Origin: G032773895 sp965248935
GTDB lineage: Bacteria; Pseudomonadota; Gammaproteobacteria; Pseudomonadales; Cellvibrionaceae
Direction: 5' to 3'
DNA length: 64,000 bases
Assembly (NCBI GenBank): GCA_965248935.1
Contig: OZ252214.1
Coordinates: 4,588,001-4,652,000, forward strand
Within the stretch, counting starts at the first letter, position 1, and every line of letters starts with the position of its first letter. The notes under the pieces were generated by a model. The model saw nothing but the letters and a program-made list of their open reading frames with translations. It ran no database searches and was not told the origin of the DNA. The translations under genes were made by a program, and so were the position numbers. This document shows, piece after piece, positions 17,280 through 26,608 of this stretch.

Positions 17280-18785
17280 ATGCAATTAATATGGATTATC
17301 CTATGTTTATTTTCCGGCGGCATACTCGCCGGAATTGCTGAACGATTCGCCTCGGGGGTAGGGCGCTGGGTGACATTAATCACCCTGGTCATTGCCAGTA
17401 TTTTAGCCTATTCAATACTTTCTCTAGAACCTGTAGAGCTTTCTTCACAGGTTTTAAAACACTCTCAATGGTTAATTTATTATAAAATTGACTGGATTCC
17501 CCAACTGGGCATTTCCTTTATATTGGCGATAGATACAATCAGTTATTCGTTGATTGCCTTAACGCTATTTCTTGGTTTTATCGCCCTTTTTTCCGGTTGG
17601 GAAGAAATAAAAGAACGGGTTGGCTTCTTCTATTTTAATCTTATGTGGACTCTAGCAGGTGTTGTTGGAATATTTTCCGCGTTGGATTTATTCCTGTTTT
17701 TTGTGTTTTGGGAAATCATGCTTATCCCCATGTTTATGATCATAATTATTTGGGGGCATGAAAACCGATACTATGCTGGGTTTAAATTTTTTATCTATAC
17801 ACAAGCGAGCAGCTTACTCCTACTTGTGGCGATACTCGCATTAGTCTTTATTCATTGGCAGCAAGAAAACGTTATCACCTTTTCGTGGTTTGAACTGTTA
17901 GGAACCGAAACCAGTGGAACGACTGGAATGCTGCTTATGCTGGGTTTCTTTATTGCCTTTCTTGTTAAGCTTCCCGGCGTACCTGTACACAACTGGCTTC
18001 CCGACGCCCATACTCAAGCGCCAACACCTGGAAGTGTGATCCTTGCAGGAGTGCTGTTAAAAACAGGCGCCTACGGTTTATTGCGCTTTGTTGTCCCCTT
18101 ATTTCCCGAAGCGGCAACGACATTTACCCCCGTTGCCTTAACACTAGGGGTGATCAGCATTCTCTATGCGGCAAAACTAGCCTTTGCGCAAAATGATATT
18201 AAGCGTCTTATTGCTTACTCCTCCATTAGTCACATGGGGTTTGTCACCATTGCCGTTTTTTCTTGGAGCGCCTTGGCTTTGCAAGGTGCCCTGGTGCAAA
18301 TGATTGCCCATGGTTTAAGTTCAGCAGGCTTATTTGCCATGGCGGGCGCCATTCAGCACCGCTACCATACACGCGCTCTGGATAAGTTAGGTGGTCTATG
18401 GTCGCTCACACCAAGAATGGCTGCTATTGCACTGTTTTTTGCCGTAGCGGCTTTAGGACTGCCCGGTTTAGGTAATTTCGTCGGTGAGTTTTTAGTGTTA
18501 TTAGGAACCTACCAGCTTCACCCCTTGGCGGCTATTATTGCCGCGTTAGGTATGGTCTTTGCGCCTGTCTATGCGCTTATCCTTATGCAAAAAAGTTTTT
18601 TTGGCGACAAAGGGCAGGGTATAAGTACGGATACCTCCGAACAAACCTTAGATTTTTGTGGGCGGGAACTATTCATGATGGGCTTATTAATATCGACACT
18701 TATTTTTCTAGGTTTTTTCCCCGGCTTACTGACTGAGTTTGCAAAACCCTCTCTGAATGTATTGGTTAACCTATTGCCACAGTAA
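17280..18785 (+). CDS. nuoM: NADH-quinone oxidoreductase subunit M
   Basis: 501 residues with about 14 membrane helices, an antiporter-like subunit. Signature stretches are FFVFWEIMLIPMFMIIIIWG with the channel Glu, FLVKLPGVPVHNWLPDAHTQ, GVLLKTGAYGLLRF and NDIKRLIAYSSISHMGF. Proton translocation by this subunit is established for the family. It lies 38 bases after nuoL. No damage. Confidence 0.96.
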   Translation: MQLIWIILCLFSGGILAGIAERFASGVGRWVTLITLVIASILAYSILSLEPVELSSQVLKHSQWLIYYKIDWIPQLGISFILAIDTISYSLIALTLFLGFIALFSGWEEIKERVGFFYFNLMWTLAGVVGIFSALDLFLFFVFWEIMLIPMFMIIIIWGHENRYYAGFKFFIYTQASSLLLLVAILALVFIHWQQENVITFSWFELLGTETSGTTGMLLMLGFFIAFLVKLPGVPVHNWLPDAHTQAPTPGSVILAGVLLKTGAYGLLRFVVPLFPEAATTFTPVALTLGVISILYAAKLAFAQNDIKRLIAYSSISHMGFVTIAVFSWSALALQGALVQMIAHGLSSAGLFAMAGAIQHRYHTRALDKLGGLWSLTPRMAAIALFFAVAALGLPGLGNFVGEFLVLLGTYQLHPLAAIIAALGMVFAPVYALILMQKSFFGDKGQGISTDTSEQTLDFCGRELFMMGLLISTLIFLGFFPGLLTEFAKPSLNVLVNLLPQ

Positions 18786-18829
18786 AGCAATACTAAAGCA
18801 ATTTTAAGAGTCAAACACTGGAATAGACT

Positions 18830-20311
18830 ATGTCCTTAACTGAACTTATCGCATTAATGCCAATATTAATTATTGCTAGTATCAGCGTCGTGCTTATGCT
18901 GGTGGTTAGTTTTGTTCGGCATCACCGCTTAACAAGCGTGATTAGCAATGTTGGGTTTATCACTGCGGGTATTCTGTTATGTCAGCAAATGGGAACCCCT
19001 GCGGTACAAGTAACACCTTTATTAATATTGGATGATTTTAGTCGTTTTTTTGTTGCTCTTTCCTGCTTCGCCAGTGTGCCAGCCGTTTTACTGGCCTTCG
19101 ACTATTTGGAAAAAGGACAACAGTTTCACGAAGAATACTACATGTTACTTTCACTCGCTCTATTGGGAGCGGCGGTCTTGGGTTGCAGCAACCACTTTGC
19201 CTCCTTCTTTATCGGTATAGAACTATTGAGCGTATCCCTCTTTGCAATGGTGGGCTATATGGTACACGGCCATTACAAGCGTGCCAGCACACTGGAAGCC
19301 AGTGTAAAATACATGATCTTATCGGGTGTCTCCTCTAGCTTCTTATTATTTGGAGTGGCGCTACTGTATCTAAACTTTGGTGTATTATCCTTTACCAATA
19401 TTATTGTGTTAACTGGAGATAATATTATTGGCGGCTACGCTACGGTAGGCGCGGCAATGATACTGATTGGGCTTGCCTTTAAACTATCCTGGGTGCCCTT
19501 TCATATGTGGACACCTGATGTTTATCAAGGGGCACCTGTACCCGTTACCGCTTTCTTGGCAACCGTCTCCAAAGTTATTGTCTTTGCCGTGGCCATTCGC
19601 TTCTTTAACGAATCGGGTGCATTTAATATCCCCAACTTAATAACAGCACTTTCTGTGATCGCGGTACTCTCTATTATTGTGGGCAATGGACTGGCGCTTT
19701 TGCAAAATAACCTAAAGCGTTTATTAGCCTATTCCTCTATTGCTCACCTTGGCTATTTACTTGTGGCATTTATTGCGTCGGCTTCTCTGAGCGGCACAAG
19801 CAAAGAATTTGCCTTGGAAGCCATGGTATTTTATTTGGTTGCTTATATTGTCACATCCTGGGTCGCATTTGGTGTTATTGCTATTTTGTCCGATCCAGAA
19901 AAAGGGATGGAAGCAGAAAATATTCAAGACTACAAAGGGCTGTTATGGACACGCCCTTGGATAGCCGGTTTTTTTATGGTGGCGTTGCTGTCCTTAGCGG
20001 GTGTACCACTCACCGCCGGTTTTATGGGTAAATTCTATATTTTCTCTGTAGGCATAACCGACTCATTATGGCTGTTAATCTCAGTGGTTATTTTAGGAAG
20101 TGCGGTGGGGCTGTACTATTACCTTAAAATAATACTTGAAATGTGCAAGCCGCCGGAAACTGTTAGCGATGCCACAGTGCCATTAAACGAAGTGGCTTCT
20201 ATTGAAAATAAAGTGGTCTTATTTGGTTTAACTGGTGTTATTTTATTTTTAGGTGTGTTGCCTAACTCTGTAATCAATATGATTAAATCTGTTATTTCAG
20301 TATTGCACTGA
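18830..20311 (+). CDS. nuoN: NADH-quinone oxidoreductase subunit N
   Basis: 493 residues and last gene of the operon; the third antiporter-like subunit next to NuoK. Recognisable blocks are FFIGIELLSVSLFAMVGY, FKLSWVPFHMWTPDVYQGAP, and NNLKRLLAYSSIAHLGYLL. About 14 membrane helices. It follows nuoM by 44 bases. A terminator-like structure lies 140 bases further on. Confidence 0.95.
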   Translation: MSLTELIALMPILIIASISVVLMLVVSFVRHHRLTSVISNVGFITAGILLCQQMGTPAVQVTPLLILDDFSRFFVALSCFASVPAVLLAFDYLEKGQQFHEEYYMLLSLALLGAAVLGCSNHFASFFIGIELLSVSLFAMVGYMVHGHYKRASTLEASVKYMILSGVSSSFLLFGVALLYLNFGVLSFTNIIVLTGDNIIGGYATVGAAMILIGLAFKLSWVPFHMWTPDVYQGAPVPVTAFLATVSKVIVFAVAIRFFNESGAFNIPNLITALSVIAVLSIIVGNGLALLQNNLKRLLAYSSIAHLGYLLVAFIASASLSGTSKEFALEAMVFYLVAYIVTSWVAFGVIAILSDPEKGMEAENIQDYKGLLWTRPWIAGFFMVALLSLAGVPLTAGFMGKFYIFSVGITDSLWLLISVVILGSAVGLYYYLKIILEMCKPPETVSDATVPLNEVASIENKVVLFGLTGVILFLGVLPNSVINMIKSVISVLH

Positions 20312-20450
20312 TAGGTGATTAAATACGGCCCTATAGAGGCTAAATATGATATAAAGAAACCTCAGTCATCAACTACTGTAGTGACTCTACTGTCTGCCTC
20401 AGTATTATTTTTATACAAACCCAATTATTTTTTTATACACAACTAAAAAT

Positions 20451-20488
20451 AATAAAAAAATACCCGGCCCTTTCCGTATTTTTTTATT
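20451..20488. terminator. A/T-rich hairpin, likely bidirectional terminator after nuo
   Basis: A perfect 13-base stem (AATAAAAAAATAC / GTATTTTTTTATT) with a 12-base loop. T-runs exist on both strands, so it could stop the nuo transcript and shield the next gene. The surrounding 20312-20582 has no gene. Confidence 0.65.
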
Positions 20489-20582
20489 TAAAACCTGTTT
20501 AAAATAACCCAATAAAACCTAAACCCATTATTTTTACACACTATTTGCCATTAGGCTCTACATTGTTAGCAGGGAAGTCAAC

Positions 20583-21950
20583 ATGCATACCTATATTCTT
20601 CGCAGCAACCTTGGAAAACGTTACAAACTCTATACCAATAGGCGAGGGCCTTGTGCCAGCTCAACCGTTAGAGAAAATCTAAAACCCCTCACCTTCAACG
20701 ACCCCGTTTACGCCAAACAATTTATTCGTTTTCTCGACGCCCCCGTTAACCTCTGGCAAAAACTGGCCCACCAGCATACAACCTTTATACGCAATACCGA
20801 TATTGCCACCCAAATCAGCCATCTGCTGATTACGGGAAAGCTGCGGTTTTACGAACTGCCCGATACCACCGCCAATACCGCACCCCTGCAAACCCAACCC
20901 GTGCAAGGCGAAGGGTACACCACCTACCAATTCGCCCCCACAACCCAGCTACTGATAAACGATACCCAGCCCGTAAAAGAATTTGCCCAATTCGAAACCC
21001 TTGTGCGCTTTATCGACGAACTGGATATAGAAGAAAAAACCCTGCAAGAGATGAACAAGCAACTTGGCCTGTATGATCCATTAAACAACCACTACGAAGC
21101 CAGCGTAAAATACCTGGCCGAAGCCATCTACGCAGGCAAAATAATCGTCTTTGCCAACGACAATAAAATACAACGGCAACCAGCCGAATTAGACACCTAT
21201 ACCCCCACCCAGAAACCCCGCACACTCGGCCCGGAAATTCCCGCTGCCTCCATAGTCGCCCCTCCAGTCGAAGATCGAAAAAAGATCGATACCGAACAAG
21301 CCCAAGCCCTGATCCAAGCCTCAGAACTGGGCACCGCCTTCTGCGCAGAATGTGAAGAGGCCAAACAAGCCGAAGCTGAAGCGTCTCAATCTCCCCAATC
21401 CCAACCTCTTCAATCTCAAGCTCCCCAACCCATGGCCGCCAGCCCAATAGAAGAAAGAAAAGGCATTCAACCCCACTCCCTGGACGATGCCGCCGCTAGG
21501 TTGGAATCGGTATCACAGGCTATTGAGCAAGAGGACCCAAAATCTGCTTTCGATGTAGATAAAGCTGTTACAGAACTCAATGCAAATGCGCATAATAAAT
21601 CTACTGGATATTGTGCTCTCTATGTTCGCAAAGCTCTTGAGGCGGGAGGAATGGAAATTTTATTGTCTGAACGTCCCGCTGCAGCAAAAAATTATGGTGA
21701 GCTTTTGATGGCTAAAGGTTTGTCTGTAATTGATAAAAAAGGCTATGTACCTAACAAAGGTGATATTGTAGTGCTTCAGCCATATAAGGCTCAGTCATCT
21801 CAGGCTGGGCATATTCAAATGTATAACGGTTCTCAATGGATATCGGACTTTAAGCAAAGATACGATAATCCTAATAATAGGGTTAATAACTTATATCCAG
21901 GTCCAAGTTATCGAAGAGAGAAGGTAGAGTATGAAATTTATCGTCCGTAA
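20583..21950 (+). CDS. Modular secreted effector with C-terminal CHAP/NlpC-like amidase domain
   Basis: 455 residues. The N-terminal ~300 residues are an unrecognised, possibly delivery-related module with proline/glutamine-rich linkers, encoded by visibly GC-richer DNA. From about residue 305 (AARLESVSQAIE) the DNA becomes AT-rich. The last ~130 residues resemble papain-like peptidoglycan amidases: a catalytic-type Cys in STGYCALYVRKALEAGG, then NKGDIVVLQPY and the His in AGHIQMYNGSQWISDFKQRY. Such domains cut peptide stems in the cell wall. The next gene overlaps it by 20 bases and encodes a lipoprotein, as in effector-immunity pairs. No secretion signal is seen; delivery by a type VI or similar system is inferred. 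Confidence 0.75.
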   Translation: MHTYILRSNLGKRYKLYTNRRGPCASSTVRENLKPLTFNDPVYAKQFIRFLDAPVNLWQKLAHQHTTFIRNTDIATQISHLLITGKLRFYELPDTTANTAPLQTQPVQGEGYTTYQFAPTTQLLINDTQPVKEFAQFETLVRFIDELDIEEKTLQEMNKQLGLYDPLNNHYEASVKYLAEAIYAGKIIVFANDNKIQRQPAELDTYTPTQKPRTLGPEIPAASIVAPPVEDRKKIDTEQAQALIQASELGTAFCAECEEAKQAEAEASQSPQSQPLQSQAPQPMAASPIEERKGIQPHSLDDAAARLESVSQAIEQEDPKSAFDVDKAVTELNANAHNKSTGYCALYVRKALEAGGMEILLSERPAAAKNYGELLMAKGLSVIDKKGYVPNKGDIVVLQPYKAQSSQAGHIQMYNGSQWISDFKQRYDNPNNRVNNLYPGPSYRREKVEYEIYRP

Positions 21951-22509
21951 GTCTATTATTCTGATTTTATTGTTTGTTGTTACAGCCTGCCAAGCTGACG
22001 AGTCATCCAGCTTGGTTGCTAGAATGAGAATTGTAGATCCTATAGTAGGACTTGATTTAGATCTCTCAAAGGTGCCTGAACTACAGATAGGAAAAGCTCT
22101 ATCCCGGGGTATTGGTCTTACAGAAAATGGTGTTTATTGGTTGTTTGCGAGTTATCAAGAATCAGAAAAAATTTATCAGATTATTGTTGGTCTGAACCCA
22201 GTTTATGAAGACTTGCCTGACGGGAAGTTATTGGGATTTGATTCAGACTCTGGTTCTGTAGTAATACAGGATGTTTCGAGTGGGAAATATAAAATAGTTG
22301 GTGCCCCAGATGTGGTATTTGACTATATCCCTGAAAACCCTATACCTGACGATATTTTGAAATCACTAGCTGGTCTTTATATTGAAACCCTGTCCATGAT
22401 TTTAGGAGGCAAAGATAAGTTAAAAATGAAATTGCAAAAATCTTCGATTGATCCAGATATTCTTGCAGTGAAAGTGAGAGACTCCATGCTGGCCCAAGAT
22501 ATTTTGTGA
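21931..22509 (+). CDS. Lipoprotein, candidate immunity protein to the amidase effector
   Basis: 192 residues. The N-terminus KSIILILLFVVTAC is a lipoprotein signal with a lipobox-like VTAC, placing the mature protein in the periplasm, where a wall amidase would act. No known domain recognised; the centre has VARMRIVDPIVGLDLDL and several Asp-rich turns. It starts 20 bases inside the effector gene, so the two are co-translated. Immunity function rests on this overlap, the matching compartment and the AT-rich composition shared with the effector's C-terminal module. Confidence 0.62.
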   Translation: MKFIVRKSIILILLFVVTACQADESSSLVARMRIVDPIVGLDLDLSKVPELQIGKALSRGIGLTENGVYWLFASYQESEKIYQIIVGLNPVYEDLPDGKLLGFDSDSGSVVIQDVSSGKYKIVGAPDVVFDYIPENPIPDDILKSLAGLYIETLSMILGGKDKLKMKLQKSSIDPDILAVKVRDSMLAQDIL

Positions 22510-22638
22510 ATAAACATATTTAAATGGGGGCAGGTTTGAATGACACTTACTTAAGTTTCTTTGGATGACCATATTTAGCAACATCACCTCTTGCCAAAGT
22601 ACGTGGTTTAGCTAATAGCGAATAAGGTTTGGGTCTTC

Positions 22639-23013
22639 GCTGCCAAGAGGCTTGAATCCGTATCACACGCCATTGCCGAAAAAGGCTACCAACCCAAATA
22701 CACCGATACCGAACTGATTGACCTAGCCCAACAAGGTGACGTGGCCAAAGAGCGGTTTATGGAAAAAAACTACCAGTGGGCCTACCGCGCAACTGAACAG
22801 AGCCCAGACAACCTAACCGGCGCCCTGGGGCAAGAACTGCAAGGCACCACAGGCAAAGGCCCCAAATACTGGTCCACCACCTTTGACTAAATAGAAGATG
22901 CCGATACCGACCCCCAGCTTTTGGTTGTCACTGGGGGGGCGAAAAACCTTGGGTTTAGCCAGATCGAGCAGACTATAATCGCCATTGGCAGTATCGACCA
23001 CCAGCCAGTATAG
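22639..23013 (+). pseudogene. Orphan effector C-terminal module (displaced toxin tail)
   Basis: The frame opens with AAKRLESVSHAIAEKG, nearly the same as AARLESVSQAIEQE at the module boundary of the effector at 20583. It then encodes an unrelated tail with GYQPKYTDTELIDLAQQGD and YQWAYRATEQSPDNLTGALG. A TAA at 22888-22890 interrupts it. The same frame continues as IEDADTDPQLLVVTGG to a second stop at 23011. There is no start codon or N-terminal module. This is the layout of a former effector tail displaced when the present amidase tail was acquired. The tail's activity is unknown. Confidence 0.62.
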
Positions 23014-23198
23014 GCTCGGCTCCATATGGCCGCGATAAGTAGAGGTAATGTAGGGTAGCGTACCTAGACACTCCAAGGGGTAACATGCCTCTCCCAGACA
23101 TCATCAGATATCTGAAATATTTTTCCCAGCGTGTATTCTAATCTCACCTTTTCCCTCATATCTTTGCTATTTCGCACCAAGTACTGCGGGTTCTAGGT

Positions 23199-26100
23199 TT
23201 AAGGGGCTGGTTTGTTATCAATCTGTATATTTTCCCATTTTCCTCCCAGTTGACGCTTCTCCCCTTGGATATAATCATCCCAATCAATATTCTTCTCTTT
23301 TAAGGGGTAGGGGTCCGGCCTGATGGGGTTTTCTGATTCCCATAGGATATGATATTCACCATCTGATCCGACGCGAGCAAGACGAATGTTTCTCCATACG
23401 TGGTTGTTCTCTTCATCGAAATAGGCGATTCCCCCTGGAGCGTACAAGGAGCTGCCTTTCATGGCTTCCATGATCTTTCCTGGGGTAAATTCTTCAGCCC
23501 TCTGCACGGCATTTGCCCATAAATGGACTCCTGTGTAGGCGGATTCCATATAGCCGCCAATCCGGCTATGAGCGCCGAAGGTATGCTTATATTTTCGAAC
23601 AAAGTCTTCGTTGAGAGGGGACTCGATATTTTGAAAGTAACTGAAGACACTGTATACCCCCTCTACTTGCTTCGAGGGAATTTCACACAAGTCGTTTTCA
23701 GAAAGAACCAAGGAGAGAATGGTTTGGGCTTTGGGTGAAATGCCACTTTGTGATAAGGCTTCAAAAAAGCGTTGATTTGCTTCAAGGCCAACTAGGGTAA
23801 TAATGATGGCGTCGCAAGGTGTTGTTTTTATTGTATGGATAATGTCCTCAAACTCGCAGTGCCCTAATGGAACATACAGCTCTGCTTCAACAGATGTATT
23901 GGCGGAGTTTAGGATCTCTTTAATGAGTTTATTGGTTACTCTGGGGTAGATATAGTCGGACCCTAACAGCATAAATGTGGTGTTGCCTTGTTCAACAAGC
24001 CATTCGGCGGCAGGCAGGGCTTGTTGGTTTGGGGCTGGGCCTACGTAGGCGATATGGTTCGAGCTTTCTATTCCCTCGTATTGAAATGGGTAGACAAGAA
24101 GTTGTTTTTCTTTTTCGATTAGAGGTTTAACTCGTTTGCGTGAAGAGGAGGTTGAGCAGCCAAAAATTGTGGCTATTTCGGAAGTTTCTAATAATTTGTG
24201 CGCGGCTTTTTCAAAGCCTTCATCACTTGAATGACTGTCTTCGATAATTGGTTCAATTTGATGGCCGAGCAGCCCCCCCTGATTATTAATTTCGCTAATG
24301 GCCAGTAGTGTTGATCTGAGTACACCCTCTTCAAGCTCCTTCATAAACCCTGTGAGTGAATGAAGCACACCGACTTTCTGTTTGGGTAAAGGCGATAGCT
24401 TATCTACATTGTTGCATGGGTTACTATGTTGTTTTATCTCGGTTAAACTTTGTAGAATTTCTGCCGTATCGGGTTGTTCATTGGTCATACCCTTCTTTTT
24501 ATTTCCGATTGATGTTTTTATATGATTAATTTTATTTTTATCTTCTTTAGATAAATAGTGCAAAAATTCTGATTCAATTAAATTTACAATATAATTGGCT
24601 TCTTTGAACCTTCCAGCAGAGATATAGGCCGATGCCAATGCTATTTGTGCGTGGGAGGCTTGTTCTTCTGTATGGGAGAGTTCGATAGCTTGCTGGAAAA
24701 TCATGATGGATTTTTCTGCTAGATCTAATCTTTGTAATATCTCTCCTTTTGTTAGATAGAGCTGGTATTTATGGCTGATGTCATCATCTTGTTTTATCGC
24801 TTTATTGACAAGGTCTAATGCATCGGCATAGTTATATTTTTCAATAAATTCTTTTGCCGCATCTATCATTTTTCCCGAAGACGCTTTCCCTTTTGTTTTC
24901 GATAAATGATAGGCATAATCTGAGTGGTTTTTATATTTATACCACTCGGTTAATCGTCTGTGCCATATGGCTTTGATGGGATCATCAATAGACTCTAATA
25001 CTCCCTGTCGAATCAATGAGTGAGAAAATGTGTACTTTCCTTCATCGCTGGGGTAAATAAAATAGTGATAAGTGAGTTCAAGAGTGTCTACTGAATCTTG
25101 TTTGATTAAGTAATATAGTGTTTCTATGCTAAATTCATCACCAATAAGGGCGGCTGCGCAAATAGCTTCTTGGTTTGCTGGTGAAAGCAGTTTTAATCGA
25201 GTTAACGTTAACTCACTGACGGATGCTGGAATGGCTCCCAGCCGTTGAGGGTAGTTAACTAAAAGTTGAAGTAGAAAAAGAGGGTTCCCTTCAGATAGGG
25301 TAACGCATTGTTGCACATACGCACTATCATCTATTTCGTGCTCTAGAGTTATCTGCTTTGCATCTTCAGGGTTTAAAGGGGATATATCCAAGGTTGTCAA
25401 TGGAGTATTGAGAACACCGCTTCTCCATATTGAATCTAGAGGATCATTTTCTAGTCTTGAGGTTAAAACAAGTAGAAGTGGAAGATTTGATAATTTTGAA
25501 CTTAAGTGTCTTAGAATTAGCAGAAGTTTGTTGGATGCCCAATGAATATCTTCTACGGTTAATACGACTCTTTTTTTGCTTGTATCTATTAGTTTGATAA
25601 GCAAGTTATTTTCATTTTCGGATATAGAATAATAAGTGGATGAACCCTTATCGTTACAGGTTTCTTTGGGGGCAGTAACTCCAATTAAAGTAAAATAATG
25701 AAATATTTCATTATTATTAAGGTCATATTTCTCTAAGTTTTTTTTGATTTTATCGCTTTCTTTTTCGCAATCTAACTCTCTTGGAAGGTCTATTAAATTA
25801 AGCAATAATGGCTTTAGAGAATCATTTCCGTTTTTACCTTTTTTGGAATTTAATTTTATGGTGATAGTTTGAAATTCTTCTGAATTTATATTATTTAAAA
25901 AATAAGTGACAAGATGTGTTTTGCCAATGCCCGCAACACCTCTAATATAAACTAATCTCCCGGAGTTTTTGTTGCGGATAATTTCCAGTGCTTGTTCAAG
26001 TTGTTGGGTTTCGTATTGGCGTCCGATTAGCGGTTTTTTGTTGAGGTTATGAATATTCCCGTTTGATTTGTAGTGTGAATTTGAGTTCGGTATATCTTCC

Positions 26101-26315
26101 AGTATGTCGTTTAATTCAACCGAAAAAAATGACGCCAAACATTTTGCTGTTCGATATAGGATTGGGCGTCCTAGTTCGGCTCGCTTCAGTGTGGCTAGAG
26201 ATATTTGTTGTCCAGAGGAAAAACACTGATTGGCCATTGTTTCCTGACTGATACTTTTTTTCTTTCGAAGTGACTTAAGCTTATTGGCATTTAGTCTTAG
26301 CTTGCCATCCATCAT
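23199..26315 (-). CDS. HTH-AAA-TPR regulator fused to an amide/urea-type solute-binding domain
   Basis: 1038 residues, an unusual four-part protein. Residues ~5-65 are a Cro/C1-type HTH (LRKKKSISQETMANQCFSS). Residues ~95-420 are a STAND-like ATPase: Walker A is VRGVAGIGKTHL and Walker B is RVVLTVEDIHWAS, after an LIGRQYE entry motif. A TPR-like helical region runs to ~620. Residues ~650-1010 look like the AmiC/UrtA family of periplasmic binding proteins (KVGVLHSLTGFMKELEEG, NNQGGLLGHQIEPIIED, FGCSTSSSRKRVKPLIE). There is no signal peptide, so the sensor domain should be cytoplasmic, as in AmiC. It is divergent from the amine oxidase, its likely target. Confidence 0.85.
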   Translation of the reverse strand: MMDGKLRLNANKLKSLRKKKSISQETMANQCFSSGQQISLATLKRAELGRPILYRTAKCLASFFSVELNDILEDIPNSNSHYKSNGNIHNLNKKPLIGRQYETQQLEQALEIIRNKNSGRLVYIRGVAGIGKTHLVTYFLNNINSEEFQTITIKLNSKKGKNGNDSLKPLLLNLIDLPRELDCEKESDKIKKNLEKYDLNNNEIFHYFTLIGVTAPKETCNDKGSSTYYSISENENNLLIKLIDTSKKRVVLTVEDIHWASNKLLLILRHLSSKLSNLPLLLVLTSRLENDPLDSIWRSGVLNTPLTTLDISPLNPEDAKQITLEHEIDDSAYVQQCVTLSEGNPLFLLQLLVNYPQRLGAIPASVSELTLTRLKLLSPANQEAICAAALIGDEFSIETLYYLIKQDSVDTLELTYHYFIYPSDEGKYTFSHSLIRQGVLESIDDPIKAIWHRRLTEWYKYKNHSDYAYHLSKTKGKASSGKMIDAAKEFIEKYNYADALDLVNKAIKQDDDISHKYQLYLTKGEILQRLDLAEKSIMIFQQAIELSHTEEQASHAQIALASAYISAGRFKEANYIVNLIESEFLHYLSKEDKNKINHIKTSIGNKKKGMTNEQPDTAEILQSLTEIKQHSNPCNNVDKLSPLPKQKVGVLHSLTGFMKELEEGVLRSTLLAISEINNQGGLLGHQIEPIIEDSHSSDEGFEKAAHKLLETSEIATIFGCSTSSSRKRVKPLIEKEKQLLVYPFQYEGIESSNHIAYVGPAPNQQALPAAEWLVEQGNTTFMLLGSDYIYPRVTNKLIKEILNSANTSVEAELYVPLGHCEFEDIIHTIKTTPCDAIIITLVGLEANQRFFEALSQSGISPKAQTILSLVLSENDLCEIPSKQVEGVYSVFSYFQNIESPLNEDFVRKYKHTFGAHSRIGGYMESAYTGVHLWANAVQRAEEFTPGKIMEAMKGSSLYAPGGIAYFDEENNHVWRNIRLARVGSDGEYHILWESENPIRPDPYPLKEKNIDWDDYIQGEKRQLGGKWENIQIDNKPAP

Positions 26316-26413
26316 TTAAAAATCTAGCCTCAATACAAAAGGTGGGTAAGTTGGTGTGAGTTGTTAAAGGTATTCGATGTGAATAAGGCGCATCAATCAC
26401 TCTTAATGATGTT

Positions 26414-26456
26414 AGACCAATTGACACTAACATGACACTAAAACCCTAATTGGTCT
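26414..26456. promoter_or_regulatory. Inverted repeat in the divergent promoter region, candidate operator
   Basis: AGACCAATT at 26414-26422 and its exact complement AATTGGTCT at 26448-26456 bracket two copies of TGACACTAA-like sequence. It sits between the divergent regulator and oxidase genes, a natural binding site for the HTH protein. Binding is inferred, not shown. Confidence 0.45.
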
Positions 26457-26608
26457 CGTCGAGAATTAATGTCAGTTTTACTGAACTCTCAGCTTGGATA
26501 TTGAGCCTGTAGTTAAAGGATGAAAGTGACGACACTATTTGCTTATTTTTATGCCAGCTTTCAGGAACATCACACCTTGTATTCCTATATTTTAAAGTGG
26601 AGTCATGA

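Noticed and set aside
21010..21447. 145-codon minus-strand frame inside the effector gene
   Set aside because: Produced by the GC-rich, proline-coding plus strand; leucine/arginine-rich shadow with no support.
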